From Gammaproteobacteria bacterium (GTDB lineage: Bacteria; Pseudomonadota; Gammaproteobacteria; Pseudomonadales; Pseudohongiellaceae), in NCBI GenBank assembly GCA_030752195.1, contig JASMER010000002.1, forward strand, positions 1 through 39,381: a stretch of DNA of 39,381 nucleotides. Reading direction: 5' to 3'. The translations under genes were made by a program, and so were the position numbers. Under the pieces are notes generated by a model. It made no database searches and was not told where the DNA came from. It saw nothing but the letters and a program-made list of their open reading frames with translations. Of this stretch, positions 15,999 through 24,213 are shown piece by piece (the stretch's first letter is position 1; each line of letters starts with the position of its first letter).

Positions 15999-16652
15999 TC
16001 AGTCAGGCATCGGCACCGGCAAATCCTGTGGGACCGCATAGCCTCTCTGCACGGCAGGGCGCTCCGCAATTCTTACGTACCAATCCTTCAAGTGCGGAAA
16101 CTCCCGCAGATCCATCTCCTGCCATTCGAATCGGGAAATCCACGGCCACGCCGCAATGTCAGCGACCGAGTACTCCCCACAGATGAATTGTCGACCTTCG
16201 AGTCGGGCATCCAGAACCTTGTAAAGGCGGCGGTTCTCAGCCCGGTAACGGTCCTCTGCATAGACTGACTTTCCTGCATTAAATTTTACAAAATGGTGGG
16301 TCTGACCCAGCATTGGCCCGAGACTGCCCATCTGAAACATCAGCCATTCAAGTTGCTGCCAGTGTAGGGGCCCAGCTGAACTCATCAGGCGCCCCGATTT
16401 ACTTGCCAGGTACATCAGGATGGCACCGGATTCCATGAGCTGCGCCCCCTCGTCATGATCGACGATCGCCGGAATCTTATTGTTCGGGCTGATCGCCAGA
16501 AATTCAGGGGCGTGCTGTTGGTCACGGGTAATGTCTACAGGAATCACTCGATAAGGCAACGCAAGCTCTTCAAGCATAATGGAGACCTTACGGCCATTAG
16601 GGGTTGCCCAGGTATAGAGATCTATTTTCCGGTTCTTTACGACATCTAACAT
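15999..16652 (-). CDS. Glutathione S-transferase, YfcG/YghU (Nu-class) type
   Basis: This 217-residue cytoplasmic protein has an N-terminal thioredoxin-like glutathione-binding domain and an all-helical C-terminal domain. ATPNGRKVSIMLEEL (residues 16-30) is the signature of Nu-class enzymes such as E. coli YfcG and YghU, where the Thr-Pro-Asn segment replaces the catalytic Cys/Ser/Tyr and gives disulfide-bond reductase activity. Further motifs are SPNNKIPAIVD, LMESGAILMYLA (glutathione gamma-Glu binding) and YSVADIAAWPW in the second domain. The start at 16652 has AAGGA seven bases upstream; the longer open frame to 16772 is not needed. It diverges from the TPR-like gene. Confidence 0.9.
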   Translation of the reverse strand: MLDVVKNRKIDLYTWATPNGRKVSIMLEELALPYRVIPVDITRDQQHAPEFLAISPNNKIPAIVDHDEGAQLMESGAILMYLASKSGRLMSSAGPLHWQQLEWLMFQMGSLGPMLGQTHHFVKFNAGKSVYAEDRYRAENRRLYKVLDARLEGRQFICGEYSVADIAAWPWISRFEWQEMDLREFPHLKDWYVRIAERPAVQRGYAVPQDLPVPMPD

Positions 16653-16798
16653 ACTGTGATCCTTGTCGATTAAAAACGCGTTTGAGACGACAAAGGTGGG
16701 TCTTCGTTCGTGCCCGTGGAGTATAGCGGCACTTGCCGACTGGCGTGAACAGGTCCAATATTTGCGGGTCACCGGGTTTGCGCTATTCTGAATGAATT

Positions 16799-18136
16799 GT
16801 GAGCCATTATCGTTCTTATATGCTGCGTCTGCTTATTTTGATTGTCCTGAGCTTCCCTGCTAGCTCTGCCCTGACACAGGAAACCGGCAGTGCACTGCCG
16901 TACAGCAGCGTATATGAGCACGAGCGTTCTGAGCAGCTTATTGCCCGGGGGCTGCTGCAAATGGAGGCGGAGGATTACCGAACAGCGGAAAAAACCTTCC
17001 TAGAAGCCGTTCAGGTCGCCAAAGTGAATTATGGGCTCCGAGCACCTCAACAGCGTACCGCTCTGGAACACTTGATCGAAGCGCTGCTGGCACAGCAGAA
17101 GTGGCAGCTGGCGGATGATCAGCTCAGCTACTTTGAGTGGCTCAACGACGAAATTTATCTGCGCGATTTCTATGATTACCTGCGCGGCACCAAGCAGCTC
17201 AGTGAGCTGCTCTATCGAGCATCGGCCGATGCCGAAAATTCCAACAGCACCCGGTATCTCATTCTGGCAAAGAATCTCAGCTGGCGCGCGATCAGCGCGA
17301 TCGAGGCAACTCTTGGGGAAGCAGATCCTGAGTTGGTGCCCTGGCTGTATGATGTGGTTCTGGCGCATTACTACCAGGTGTCCCTTGTTAAGCGACGCTC
17401 GCTGCTCAATGAAGTCGCCTTAAAAGAGAACTCTGCGGAGTATCAGGGATGGACTCTGGCGAAGAGTGAGTCTTTGCGCATCAGCTATCGGATAGGTAGG
17501 GATTTACTGAGCCGCATCCAACAGATCCTGTCCGCCGGTCCAGACAGTCCGACTGAGGCTTCGGCGCTTGCGGTAATCTATCAGGCAGACTGGGAACTGC
17601 TATTTGGTCATGAGGCCATTGCAATGACGCTGTACGGTGAAGCGAACCGACAGCTCAGTTCGATCGGTGCCCTTAGCGAACGACTTAATCAGCTCTTTGG
17701 TCGGCCCCGGGTGTTGCCTGATCCAGTGTTGTACACGAGCCTGAATAGGCTTGAGGCCGCTTTAGCACAAGGGCCTATTCAGTTTAGGGCATGGACCCCC
17801 AATTATCCCGGCGCGCAGCTGCCGTCTGCCAAGGTCTCTCTTGCCGACCGGCCGCAGCCAAGCAGTGCGCTAGTCGAATTCACCCTGCTGCCGGCGCCAC
17901 CCATTGCACTGATGGGCAATCGCCGAATAATCAAGCTGGGATTCGGGCTCAGAAATGTTGACGTATTGGAAATCACACCGCAAGCCAGCGCTCTGGATAA
18001 CGAAGTCCGCTATCAGATGTCACTGCTACAACTGAGACCAGCCCTGAAGGACGGCTCGCCTGTCGAGATGGACGGGCTCCAGTTACGTTATCATTTCGCG
18101 CCGCAGCAAGAGCTGCCTAACAATAGAGAAAGTTGA
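16799..18136 (+). CDS. Exported TPR-like protein, unknown function
   Basis: This protein has 445 residues from the GTG at 16799. An ATG seven codons later (16820) is an equally plausible start, and neither has a good ribosome-binding site. A signal peptide is clear (MLRLLILIVLSFPASSALTQ). The mature protein is helical with TPR-like segments, for example EQLIARGLLQMEAEDYRTAEKTFLEAVQVAK and ALEHLIEALLAQQKWQLADDQL, and a second set around residues 250-290. The last 120 residues look beta-rich (SALVEFTLLPAPP, IIKLGFGLRNVDVLEI) and resemble a TonB-like or carboxy-terminal tail, but no family name is certain. It is coupled to the next gene: only three bases separate stop and start. Confidence 0.75.
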   Translation: MSHYRSYMLRLLILIVLSFPASSALTQETGSALPYSSVYEHERSEQLIARGLLQMEAEDYRTAEKTFLEAVQVAKVNYGLRAPQQRTALEHLIEALLAQQKWQLADDQLSYFEWLNDEIYLRDFYDYLRGTKQLSELLYRASADAENSNSTRYLILAKNLSWRAISAIEATLGEADPELVPWLYDVVLAHYYQVSLVKRRSLLNEVALKENSAEYQGWTLAKSESLRISYRIGRDLLSRIQQILSAGPDSPTEASALAVIYQADWELLFGHEAIAMTLYGEANRQLSSIGALSERLNQLFGRPRVLPDPVLYTSLNRLEAALAQGPIQFRAWTPNYPGAQLPSAKVSLADRPQPSSALVEFTLLPAPPIALMGNRRIIKLGFGLRNVDVLEITPQASALDNEVRYQMSLLQLRPALKDGSPVEMDGLQLRYHFAPQQELPNNRES

Positions 18137-18139
18137 TCC

Positions 18140-18415
18140 GTGAAAAATTTTTTCAGAATGTCGATGCCTTTATTCGTTCTGCTAGGATGGCAATCCTGCA
18201 CCGTGTCTCCGCCGAAAGGCGACAGCGCACGGCTCACGCCCACCGACGCTGAAGTTGAACAGTACAACGCTCGCGTGGCGCCTGAGGACCGGATTGTATG
18301 TCGCCACGAAAAACCCGTCGGCACCTACATTGCCAAGCGGGTGTGCCGCCTTCAGGTCGACGTCGATGCGACGTCATCTCTTCACCGCCAGCAGCTGCGA
18401 CGGGTGCTGAACTGA
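18140..18415 (+). CDS. Small exported protein (possible lipoprotein), unknown function
   Basis: This 91-residue protein starts at a GTG three bases after the TPR-like gene's stop, so translation is probably coupled. The N-terminal signal ends at GWQSC, an imperfect lipobox, so lipidation is uncertain. The mature part contains a two-cysteine segment IVCRHEKPVGTYIAKRVCR seen in a group of short uncharacterised exported proteins of Gammaproteobacteria. The two Cys could form a disulfide. The function is unknown. The stop codon directly abuts that of the convergent threonine synthase gene (TGATCA, no spacer). Confidence 0.7.
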   Translation: MKNFFRMSMPLFVLLGWQSCTVSPPKGDSARLTPTDAEVEQYNARVAPEDRIVCRHEKPVGTYIAKRVCRLQVDVDATSSLHRQQLRRVLN

Positions 18416-19645
18416 TCAGTCCGACAGGATGAAGTCATAGTCAATGGCTTCGCCGAGATCGATTCGACGATGGTCACCAGGCATTGGGTACTTTAACCCC
18501 GTTGCACAGTTAAACAGCACCACCTTTTCATCTGCTTTAATTCTGCCCGAGCCAAGCTCCTGTCTGAGCGCTGCCAGAGTCGCCGCACCCTCCGGACAAA
18601 GCAGCACGCCCTCAGTCCGCGCGCAGTGCTGGTGCGCATCGCGAATGGCCTCGTCGGAAACAGCAACAGCGAACCCTCCGCTTTCGCGAACGGCCTCGAG
18701 AATCAGAAAATCTCCAATCGCGGCCGGTACGCGAATGCCCGCCGCAATGGTTTGCGCATCGGGCCACGGATCGGCAAGTTTGGCTCCGTCGTCATAGGCC
18801 TTCACAATTGGCGCACAGCCCTCAGCCTGTACCGCCACCATGCGAGGCCGCTTGGAGCCGATCCAATCGATTGCCTCGAGCTCATTGAAAGCCTTCCACA
18901 TTCCAATCAAACCGGTTCCACCTCCGGTTGGATACAAAATGACATCTGGCAATTCCCAATCGAGCTGCTCAGCCAATTCCAGACCCATGGTCTTCTTGCC
19001 TTCAATCCGATAAGGCTCTTTCAGGGTAGAGACATCGAACCAGCCAACAGTGTCTTTGCCTTCGCCAACAATGCGACCACAATCATTGATAAAGCCGTTA
19101 GCAAGAAATGTTTTGGCACCCTGAAAAGCAATTTCTTCAACGTTGACTGTGGGCGTATCTTCAGGACAGAACACATAAGTTTCGATACCCGCCCGCGAGC
19201 AGTAGGCGGCCAGCGCGGCCCCCGCATTGCCATTAGTTGGCATGGCCATGACCCTTACACCCAGCTCCTTCGCCATGGAGACTGCCATGGTGAGCCCGCG
19301 AGCCTTGAAAGAGCCAGTTGGCAAACGCCCTTCATCCTTTATCAGGATTTCGCCGCACTGATACTCCCGCTGTATTTTGATTGCCGGCAGCAGCGGGGTC
19401 ATTAATTCGCCCAGGCGCACCACGTTTTGCGAGTGACGCACGGGCAAAAACTCACGATAGCGCCATAATTCGGGCAGGCGGGATTTCAGGTCCTGCTTTG
19501 TCAATGCTTTCCCAAGCCCGTCAAGGTCATAACGGACAAGCAGGGGCTTACCGGCATCTGAGAGCCCGTGCAGCTGATCCGCCGGGTAATGCTTACCGGT
19601 TTCGCTACACTCGAGATGGGTGACGAAAGTCGGAAATTCTTCCAT
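18416..19645 (-). CDS. thrC: Threonine synthase (PLP fold-type II)
   Basis: This 409-residue cytoplasmic enzyme is predicted to convert O-phosphohomoserine to threonine. PLP-fold markers are GRLPTGSFKARGL with the Schiff-base Lys114, MPTNGNAGAALAAY for the substrate-side loop, and YPTGGGTGLIGMW, the phosphate-binding glycine loop. It belongs to the shorter, plant/archaeal-like group, whose N-terminus normally forms a zinc ribbon; here the segment LECSETGKHYPADQL keeps only one Cys, so zinc is not bound. hom and thrB are not nearby, so this may be a second or solitary copy; a related beta-replacing role cannot be excluded. The ribosome-binding site GGGGAG lies eight bases before the ATG. Confidence 0.88.
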   Translation of the reverse strand: MEEFPTFVTHLECSETGKHYPADQLHGLSDAGKPLLVRYDLDGLGKALTKQDLKSRLPELWRYREFLPVRHSQNVVRLGELMTPLLPAIKIQREYQCGEILIKDEGRLPTGSFKARGLTMAVSMAKELGVRVMAMPTNGNAGAALAAYCSRAGIETYVFCPEDTPTVNVEEIAFQGAKTFLANGFINDCGRIVGEGKDTVGWFDVSTLKEPYRIEGKKTMGLELAEQLDWELPDVILYPTGGGTGLIGMWKAFNELEAIDWIGSKRPRMVAVQAEGCAPIVKAYDDGAKLADPWPDAQTIAAGIRVPAAIGDFLILEAVRESGGFAVAVSDEAIRDAHQHCARTEGVLLCPEGAATLAALRQELGSGRIKADEKVVLFNCATGLKYPMPGDHRRIDLGEAIDYDFILSD

Positions 19646-19698
19646 GTAAGTCGCTCCCCCGTCGCAAAATGTTACGACATTACTGCCCGTAGGGGCTC

Positions 19699-21030
19699 TT
19701 ATTCGACTTGATTCTGATACTTGTCACGAAAGCGCTCATAAAGCTGCTGCTGAGTGCCATTCAAATCTATATCCCGACCCTGAATAAAAGCCCCAATTAC
19801 CTTGCTAGTACGCATATCCAGCGCATCTCCCTCCGAAATGAAAAGCGTTGCATCCTTCCCAACCTCAAGTGTACCTATGCGTTCTTGAATGCCGAGAATC
19901 TCCGCGTTTATCCGAGTTACCATAGCCAGTGCAGTCTCTCGCTCAACCCCGTAGGCTGCTGCTGTACCGGCAAAGAAAGGCAAGTTGCGCTGGCGATCAA
20001 TTGAGGTTGCACCTCCGCCAATTCCCACTTTGATACCAGCATCGTGCAACAGAAACGGCGTCTTAAACGGCATATCCACATCATTCCATTCGCGCAGCGG
20101 AAGTTCATGAATACGCTCGTAGATAACCGGAATTTTCTCAGCCAACAAAAAGTCGAGCACCAGGACTGCTTCTGCACCTCCAATCAACACAATATCCCGC
20201 ACACCATAACTACGTGCGAATCGAACCGCGCTTATTATTTCTTTTGCTTCGTCAGCATGGATAAAAAGCTTGGCGTTTCCGCTAAACGCAGGCTGCAGGG
20301 CCTGAAGGTTTAGATTGAGCGGCTCACCTGTGTAAGTTGCTGCATCCTGAAACAGCGAGTGCAAAAGCTGCGTCTGGCCCTGGTAATTTTCGTTAACAAC
20401 TCGCTCAAACTGACCAGATTCAGGATTTCGGCGCCGACGCTTCATACCAGGCCAGTGAAGGTGAAGCCCTACATCTTCGGAAAGCAAAGCATCCTCCCAG
20501 TTCCAGCCATCTAGTTTAAACACTGAAGATGAGCCTGATAGCAGGCCGCCCTGGGGCGCAACCTGCGCGGTTAGGATCCCGTTAAAGCGATTAGTAGGAA
20601 TGATTTCAGAATCTGTGTTGTAGGCGATCGCTGAACGCACGCTTGCATTGATATCACCCTCCTCCACTACGTCCTGTGTCGCTCTCACGCTGTTAACCTC
20701 GACCAATCCCAGCGACGTATTAGGCAGAATCAATCCCGGATAGACATGCCGACCCTGCAGATCGAAAACCTCATGATTCTGGAGATCAATGGCGTCGTCG
20801 GCACTGCCAACCTCAGTAATGATGCCTTCATCAAAAGTGATCACACCATCTCCGATGATGTTGCCATTTCCGTCATGAATCACTGCGCCAGTCAGAGCAA
20901 TTGGTCCTTCCTGATCCGGCGCAGGCGTGGGAACAATACCAAATGAAGAACCGAACCAAAGTACGGCTAAAAGACAGCAGTAGCCCAACCAGTTGCGATA
21001 CACCCTTTTAGCCAAATCAATATATTTCAT
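19699..21030 (-). CDS. Exported amidohydrolase-family protein lacking the HxH motif
   Basis: This 443-residue member of the amidohydrolase superfamily (imidazolonepropionase-related) has an N-terminal signal or anchor segment (WLGYCCLLAVLWFGSSFGIV). The urease-like beta-sandwich ends are present (GAVIHDGNGNIIGDGVITFD at the start and IGTLEVGKDATLFI near the end). The motif that should bear the first two metal histidines reads YPGLILPNTSLG, with no HxH. FIHADEAKEII and LLHDAGIKVGIGGG keep later histidines. The ATG shares one base with the stop of the upstream gene (TGATG), so the two are translationally coupled, and the proteins may work as a complex. The substrate is unknown. Confidence 0.85.
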   Translation of the reverse strand: MKYIDLAKRVYRNWLGYCCLLAVLWFGSSFGIVPTPAPDQEGPIALTGAVIHDGNGNIIGDGVITFDEGIITEVGSADDAIDLQNHEVFDLQGRHVYPGLILPNTSLGLVEVNSVRATQDVVEEGDINASVRSAIAYNTDSEIIPTNRFNGILTAQVAPQGGLLSGSSSVFKLDGWNWEDALLSEDVGLHLHWPGMKRRRRNPESGQFERVVNENYQGQTQLLHSLFQDAATYTGEPLNLNLQALQPAFSGNAKLFIHADEAKEIISAVRFARSYGVRDIVLIGGAEAVLVLDFLLAEKIPVIYERIHELPLREWNDVDMPFKTPFLLHDAGIKVGIGGGATSIDRQRNLPFFAGTAAAYGVERETALAMVTRINAEILGIQERIGTLEVGKDATLFISEGDALDMRTSKVIGAFIQGRDIDLNGTQQQLYERFRDKYQNQVE

Positions 21031-23963
21031 CAGTTGGCTTCTCCTTTGGTTATCTTGGCAATAATCCTTGCGCGCTCGGCGGCGATGCGAGCTCTGAGTA
21101 GAGCGTCCTCCTTTTTATCGTAATACGGGGTCCCCTCTATCCAGGTCGTCTCTGCAGATGCGTAAATTGATAGCGGGTGATCCGACCATAGGACAAGGTC
21201 CGCATCCTTTCCCTCCCGGATACTACCCATACGATCTTCGAGATGCAGAAGTATCGCCGGATTTAAGGTGACCATCTTTAACGCATCAATCTCGCTCACT
21301 TCTCCGTATTTCACGGCTTTCGCAGCCTCCTGGTTCAGACGCCGTGACATTTCTGCGTCGTCGGAATTCAGTGCTACGATAACTCCAGCTTGCTGCATTA
21401 AAGCGGCGTTGTAGGGTATCGCGTAGCGCACTTCCCATTTGTAGCCCCACCAGTCGGCAAATGTGGAACCGCCGGCGCCATGGGCCGCCATTTTGTCCGC
21501 AACCTTGTACCCTTCTAGGATGTGAGTGAAAGTATTTATATTGAAGCCAAAGCTATCGGCAACATTCATTAACATGTTGATTTCCGACTGAACGTAAGAA
21601 TGGCTGGTGACAAACCGTTCGCTATTCAGGACCTCCAGCATGGCCTCGTCGACCAGATCTCGCCTGGGCGGTAAGGCATTGCGCTGCTGCGCGCGCGACA
21701 GATTTCGATAATCCTCCCACGTCTTTCCGTACTCCTGAGCCTGACTGAACGCGTTTACGAAAACTTGCTCCACGCCCATTCGGGTTTGCGGATACCGGAA
21801 TGAGAACGGATTGCGAGATCGTTTTACGTTTTCTCCCAATGCGAATTTGATGAACTCCGCGGCATCTTCAATCAGCAGCCCTTTTGCGGTCTCGCCCCAC
21901 CGCATCTTGATGATTGCAGACTGCCCGCCGATGGGATTCGCCGAGCCATGCAGTAATTGTGCTGCCACTACGCCGCCGGCCAGATTTCGGTAAATGTTGA
22001 TGTTCTCCGAGTCGACCACATCCTTCATGCGAACCATGCTGGAGTTAGTCTGACCCTCATTGATGTTGAACAGGGCAATATGGGAATGCTCATCAATAAT
22101 GCCGGGGGTGAGATGTTTACCGGCACCGTCAATCATCTCGACTCCCGTGGCAGACAGGTTGTCGCCCACCTCAGCTATGCGGCCATCTCTGACGAGCACA
22201 TCGGTGTTAACAATTCCCTCGGCCTCGTTGGTCCAGACGGTCGCACCCCGAACCAAGAAGTCCTGCTGCCTGGGAAGCGTTTCCCTGCCATAAGCGGTGA
22301 ACGGATACAACACAACTGCTGGCAGATCCGCTGCAACCTGTGCATTACCCGGCGAACTGGCTGAATCCGGCACGCCGCGCTGGCCAAGAGACCAGCTCAC
22401 CAGCTCCCCGGCCGGGGTGTAGGCATTACCCTGCCAACCCTGCTCAGTCGACCAGCCTGTCAGGCGCAGCTGATTCCCTTCCTCATCGTATACAAAACTC
22501 AGGGTAATCAGATCCGGGCCCAGCTCCAGATTGACCGGTCGGGTCTGGTCACCCGGCAACAGCAGCTCTGCACTGGGCTCGGTACCCTCAACAGTCAGAG
22601 AGAGTTCATAGGTTTCAGAGCCTACGTTCAGCTGGTAAAGACCGGCCCGGCTGTCGAAATCTTCGTTGAGCAGGTAGCGCTCGCCCGCTATCCAGTTTTC
22701 CAGAAGTACCGTCCCTTCACCCAGTAGCGGCCCGTTCGTAATCAGAAAATTCGCCAGTGCGTTTTCCCGCAGAGACCCGATCTGATCGGATGCGCCGAGC
22801 ATCGCCGCCGGTACGCTGGTCAGCGCATTGATGGCGTCAGCCTCGGACAGACCGCTGGCCACGGCCTCTCTCAAATCGGACCAGAAGCCAGGATCGGCAC
22901 CACTGGTCAACGCAAACTCTATATCGGCTTCGACGAGCAGGCGCGCGTTAAACGGTGCCAGTTCCCAATGCTTGAGCGCGTCCAGAGAGACATCTTCCGC
23001 AGCAATTGGATCAGTCACCTCAGGCGCTTCCGGGAAATTGAGGGGCACGATCAGAGAGGCATCGGTTGCGGCAATCAGATCGGCGCGTTTGTAGCTGTCT
23101 CCGGCCGTTTTCAGGATGTACTGGGTATCGAATTCATCCCCAACTTTGTCTGCAGTCAGCGCCTGCTGCCAGTTTTCTACTTCCATAATCTGGGGCAGTG
23201 ATTGCGTCGCCTGCCACGCTTCAAGCGTGTCATCAGTAAACGGCCGCGGCTGCTGCTGCGTGAACCAGGCAGCATCCAGGAAAGTCTGCCTGATCAGGGC
23301 AAATGAGCCCATCAGGGAGGTTGGCATTGATTGAGTCGAACTGCCCTTATCTAGTGAATAATGCGCTGCCACGTCAGGCAGGATAATGGCCTCATTTGCA
23401 TTCTGGTCACCCAGCGTGATCAGCGCAGACGTGCCGCGGGCAATACCGTCCGCGCGATGGCTGAGCACCGTGGAAAACCCCAGTTCTCGAAAGTTGCGCA
23501 CGGCGTTCTCATTGGTGCGGTAGGAGGTGCTGGCGCGGAAGTTGGCGCGAATCGCATCGTTGGCATTGAGCGCACCGTTGGAGGGAAACAGATTTTCAGC
23601 AGCACCATTGTTGTCGATTGACTCCAGTTCAGGCATCCCCAAATCGGTGTAAATGTCAATCAGACCGGGATACAGGTACTTTCCGTCCAGATCAATTGCA
23701 AAAAAGCCGTCAGGAACCCGGTCATTGTCCTGCACTGAGACAATGCGCCCGTTCCTGATTAACAGGCTGCCGTTGCGGTAACTGCCGTCTGACTGATAGA
23801 GCTGAGCGTTCGTCAGCGCGTAAGCACCGGCGCGATTGTCGGCAATGCCGTTTGGCGTCGAGGTTTCCTGAGCCGCGGACTGAACTGTGAGACTGCTCAG
23901 CAGTGTCACAGTGGCTACAACAAAACCAATCTGAAACGCCAAAATGCGGAGAATTCTCGTCAT
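21030..23963 (-). CDS. Large exported double-domain amidohydrolase
   Basis: This 977-residue protein has a Sec signal (FVVATVTLLSSLTVQSAAQ). It contains two amidohydrolase-like halves. The N-terminal half (about residues 45-420) has YPGLIDIYTDLG where HxH is expected, so it is degenerate. The C-terminal half (about 570-960) keeps TPGIIDEHSHIALF with the HxH, TSHSYVQSEINML, HILEGYKVADKMAAHG and ALNSDDAEMSRRL with the conserved Asp, so it should bind metal. Its C-terminus again has GSIREGKDADLVLWSDHPL. The start has AGGAGG seven bases upstream. It is the first gene of a coupled pair with the 443-residue protein and diverges from the M13 peptidase across a repeat-rich control region. Confidence 0.88.
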   Translation of the reverse strand: MTRILRILAFQIGFVVATVTLLSSLTVQSAAQETSTPNGIADNRAGAYALTNAQLYQSDGSYRNGSLLIRNGRIVSVQDNDRVPDGFFAIDLDGKYLYPGLIDIYTDLGMPELESIDNNGAAENLFPSNGALNANDAIRANFRASTSYRTNENAVRNFRELGFSTVLSHRADGIARGTSALITLGDQNANEAIILPDVAAHYSLDKGSSTQSMPTSLMGSFALIRQTFLDAAWFTQQQPRPFTDDTLEAWQATQSLPQIMEVENWQQALTADKVGDEFDTQYILKTAGDSYKRADLIAATDASLIVPLNFPEAPEVTDPIAAEDVSLDALKHWELAPFNARLLVEADIEFALTSGADPGFWSDLREAVASGLSEADAINALTSVPAAMLGASDQIGSLRENALANFLITNGPLLGEGTVLLENWIAGERYLLNEDFDSRAGLYQLNVGSETYELSLTVEGTEPSAELLLPGDQTRPVNLELGPDLITLSFVYDEEGNQLRLTGWSTEQGWQGNAYTPAGELVSWSLGQRGVPDSASSPGNAQVAADLPAVVLYPFTAYGRETLPRQQDFLVRGATVWTNEAEGIVNTDVLVRDGRIAEVGDNLSATGVEMIDGAGKHLTPGIIDEHSHIALFNINEGQTNSSMVRMKDVVDSENINIYRNLAGGVVAAQLLHGSANPIGGQSAIIKMRWGETAKGLLIEDAAEFIKFALGENVKRSRNPFSFRYPQTRMGVEQVFVNAFSQAQEYGKTWEDYRNLSRAQQRNALPPRRDLVDEAMLEVLNSERFVTSHSYVQSEINMLMNVADSFGFNINTFTHILEGYKVADKMAAHGAGGSTFADWWGYKWEVRYAIPYNAALMQQAGVIVALNSDDAEMSRRLNQEAAKAVKYGEVSEIDALKMVTLNPAILLHLEDRMGSIREGKDADLVLWSDHPLSIYASAETTWIEGTPYYDKKEDALLRARIAAERARIIAKITKGEAN

Positions 23964-24014
23964 GGGTCAACCTCCTGCTCTTAACCTGCGTATGACTCTG
24001 GTAGCCGCGCAATC

Positions 24015-24089
24015 TGATAAAGCGGCAGTGTATCGTTATCAAAGACCATTGATAAAGCGAGCCCGTTGATAAAGTGAACGCTTTGACAA
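24015..24089. promoter_or_regulatory. Repeat array in the amidohydrolase / M13 peptidase divergent region
   Basis: Three direct copies of TGATAAAGYG occur at 24015-24024, 24050-24059 and 24067-24076 (spacing 35 and 17). TTATCAA (24036-24042) forms a perfect inverted repeat with TTGATAA (24049-24055). A further imperfect pair is TTGATAAAG with CTTTGACAA (24066-24089). TTGACA at 24083-24088 could serve as a rightward -35 with a weak -10 near 24106. The set looks like operator half-sites for a regulator shared by the two divergent units; the regulator is not identified. A separate good -10 (TATACT, 24172-24177) lies nearer the peptidase start. Confidence 0.55.
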
Positions 24090-24213
24090 GGTCAAGTAAT
24101 CAGTGTCTATGAACAGTCAGCAATGCGGGGGTTCGGGGAGCACCTGGGCCAACTATCCCGGGGATTTTGGGTATACTTCCGCCTCGCTCGACAAATGATG
24201 ATTGGAGAAAGAC

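Noticed and set aside
18626-19405. Long forward frame (259 codons) inside thrC
   Set aside because: It lies entirely antisense to threonine synthase, which has all PLP motifs; no family resemblance.
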